Origin: Aquipseudomonas alcaligenes
GTDB lineage: Bacteria; Pseudomonadota; Gammaproteobacteria; Pseudomonadales; Pseudomonadaceae
Length of the DNA stretch: 64,000 nucleotides
Direction: 5' to 3'
NCBI RefSeq assembly: GCF_900156545.1
Contig: NZ_FTNW01000002.1
Location: forward strand, 434,001-498,000
Shown here one piece after another: positions 62,533-64,000 of the stretch. Position 1 is the first letter of the stretch, and every line of letters starts with the position of its first letter. The notes under the pieces were generated by a model. It made no database searches, was not told the DNA's origin, and saw nothing but the letters and a program-made list of their open reading frames with translations. A program made the translations under genes and the position numbers.

Positions 62533-64000
62533 TCAACCCGGTGGCGGGTGCTGCGGCGCCTGCCCGACGGCCAGCCAGCGATGCAGCATTTCCAACAGTT
62601 CCTGGCGCCCTACCGGCTTGGCCAGGTAATCGTCACAGCCTGCGGTAATGCACTTCTCCCGGTCACCCTTCATCGCGTGGGCGGTCAGGGCAATAACCGG
62701 GATGGCGCAAGCGCGCTCGCCCTTGAGAATGCGGGTAGCGGTGTAGCCATCCATGTTGGGCATGGCCATGTCCATCAGCACCAGATCAAAAGGTTCGCGG
62801 TCGAATACCTGCAGCGCCTCCTCACCGTCCTTGGCCGCCACCACCACCAGCCCAAGTTCGTCGAGCAACGCCGTCATGGCGTAGATGTTGCGGATATCGT
62901 CATCCACCAGCAGCACCCGCTTGCCTCCCAGCACCTGACTCTCGGCCTGGGGCTCCTGAAGGATCGCGAGGAAGCCTTGCAAGGCGTCACTGAGTGGCCC
63001 CAGGTCATCGCCGCTCTTGCGGACCACGACCGCCGAGTAGCGTCGCAAGCGCTGCAGGTCCTGCCGGGTTACATCCACACCGGTATTGATCACCACCTGC
63101 ACTCCCTGCAAGGGACGTTCGCGGCGGAGCGTTTCGAGCAGATCGAAGCCATCCTGGTCGGGCAAGTCGAGATCGATCACCAGCGCGTCAAACCGCTTTC
63201 CCGCGTAGGCCTGCAGAGCCTGTTCCGCATTGCTCAGGGCCACCACCTGGAAGCCCATGTGCGTCAGGTGCTCGCGATAGTGCTCGCGCTCGACCTCGAT
63301 ATCCTCGACCAGCAACAGGTCGCGCGAGGGCTTATCGGGCAGCACGATGTCCTGGAACACTTGCTCAAGGTCCTCACGCGCGATTGGCTTGACCAGGTAG
63401 CGCGTGCCCTCGCTCTGCCAGTCCTGAGGTTGTGGAACACAAGAAACGATGTGTACCGGTACGTCGCGGTGCTGCAGCAGGCCACGCAGACGCCGATAGA
63501 TCTGCCAGCCACTGATATCCGGCAGGAGGATGTCCAGTATCACCGCAACGAAACGCTCGCTCTGCAACAGGGCAATGGCCTGCTTGCCGGTACGGCAGTG
63601 CACGCTCGAAAAGCCGTGCGCCTGTGCCTCCTCGGCAATCACGGCGGCAAAGTTGGGGTCATCCTCGACAATCAGCAGCGCCGGGCCACTGCCCTGGCGC
63701 TGTGGTGTGGCATCGGATGATTCGGAGCGCTGCTCAAGCGTCGGCAGCGCCACCACCGGCAAGCGAACGATGAAGCGAGAGCCCCTGCCGGGAGTGCTGT
63801 CCAGGCTGATCTGCCCCCCCAGTACTTCGACCAGCTGGCGCGTGATGGCCAACCCCAACCCGGTACCGCCGAAGCGTCGGCTGGTGGAGCCATCAATCTG
63901 CTGGAAGGCCTGAAAGATACGCTCATGCTGCGCCGGGTCGATACCGATGCCACTGTCACGGACGACGAACTCCAGCGTCTCGCGCTGCTCGTCCAGCGAG
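62533..64000 (-). CDS. Hybrid sensor histidine kinase with three receiver domains, 3' part (gene enters from the right edge)
   Basis: About 488 residues are visible, reading in from the window edge. They begin inside the HATPase domain (DSGIGIDPAQHERIFQAF, then RRFGGTGLGLAITRQL), followed by three receivers with acceptor Asp in VILDILLPD, VIDLDLPDQDG and LMDMAMPNMDG. The last receiver is the most canonical (VDDD start, HAMKGDREKC, KPVG end). There is no Hpt domain. The sensor and dimerisation parts are outside the window. It probably phosphorylates the REC-GGDEF-EAL protein downstream. Confidence 0.92.
   Translation of the reverse strand, partial: SLDEQRETLEFVVRDSGIGIDPAQHERIFQAFQQIDGSTSRRFGGTGLGLAITRQLVEVLGGQISLDSTPGRGSRFIVRLPVVALPTLEQRSESSDATPQRQGSGPALLIVEDDPNFAAVIAEEAQAHGFSSVHCRTGKQAIALLQSERFVAVILDILLPDISGWQIYRRLRGLLQHRDVPVHIVSCVPQPQDWQSEGTRYLVKPIAREDLEQVFQDIVLPDKPSRDLLLVEDIEVEREHYREHLTHMGFQVVALSNAEQALQAYAGKRFDALVIDLDLPDQDGFDLLETLRRERPLQGVQVVINTGVDVTRQDLQRLRRYSAVVVRKSGDDLGPLSDALQGFLAILQEPQAESQVLGGKRVLLVDDDIRNIYAMTALLDELGLVVVAAKDGEEALQVFDREPFDLVLMDMAMPNMDGYTATRILKGERACAIPVIALTAHAMKGDREKCITAGCDDYLAKPVGRQELLEMLHRWLAVGQAPQHPPPG

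Noticed and set aside
61837..63720. 627-codon plus-strand frame across the c-di-GMP effector and hybrid kinase
   Set aside because: Runs across two confirmed minus-strand genes and their junction; no family resemblance.

Overview
The window is GC-rich chromosomal DNA with tightly packed genes, many ATGA stop/start overlaps and Pseudomonas-type proteins. The block from trxB to pta (trxB, CHASE4-GGDEF, cysZ, glycosyltransferase, ene-reductase, TetR, glutathione peroxidase, slyD, ackA, pta) follows the gene order I recall around PA0834-PA0849 of P. aeruginosa. Together with phaG, olsB/olsA, alkB and a cellulose (bcs) locus this points to Pseudomonas sensu lato, perhaps the oleovorans/mendocina/alcaligenes side (inference). 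No phage, insertion sequence or CRISPR array was seen.

Layout. 1-1.5 kb: start of a cellulose synthase operon (bcsQ, bcsA) running off the left edge. 1.8-11.5 kb: a guanidine assimilation locus with two guanidine-I (ykkC) riboswitches, each in front of a paralogous periplasmic binding protein, then ABC permease and ATPase, two DUF1989 carboxyguanidine deiminase subunits and a biotin-dependent guanidine/urea carboxylase. Three copies of a ~90-bp double-palindrome repeat sit only in this locus, one of them read in frame inside the carboxylase. No allophanate hydrolase is present. 11.5-17.2 kb: a DUF2157/DUF4824 pair, a diguanylate cyclase, rsuA, phaG and tRNA-Gly(CCC). 17.3-27.4 kb: an OsmC-YcaO fusion with a CRP/Vfr-like site and a 53-aa gene; FAN1 nuclease coupled to a nuclease-helicase fusion; a TerC-family protein; a sirtuin; an EamA exporter; a one-domain Fur-like protein.

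27.7-32.1 kb: periplasmic nitrate reductase napEDABC without napF. 32.1-41.1 kb: cardiolipin synthase-like and YceI proteins, a serine hydrolase pair, an MBL-fold diiron protein, a short acyl-CoA dehydrogenase, olsB and olsA for ornithine lipid, a Gly/His-rich secreted protein, acpH and an AraC regulator. 41.2-46.6 kb: alkB with an AlkG1-type rubredoxin, then ArsR-MFS-ene-reductase with clustered operators, and an SDR. 46.7-60.4 kb: the conserved trxB-to-pta block with a second ene-reductase/TetR unit and an acyltransferase. 60.4-64 kb: a REC-PAS-GGDEF-EAL protein and the 3' part of a hybrid histidine kinase with three receivers.

Recurrent themes are c-di-GMP signalling (three GGDEF enzymes plus cellulose synthase), nitrogen scavenging, lipid remodelling and electrophile/oxidant defence. 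The most unusual items are the duplicated riboswitch-binding-protein unit, the repeat translated inside the carboxylase, and the FAN1/nuclease-helicase pair.
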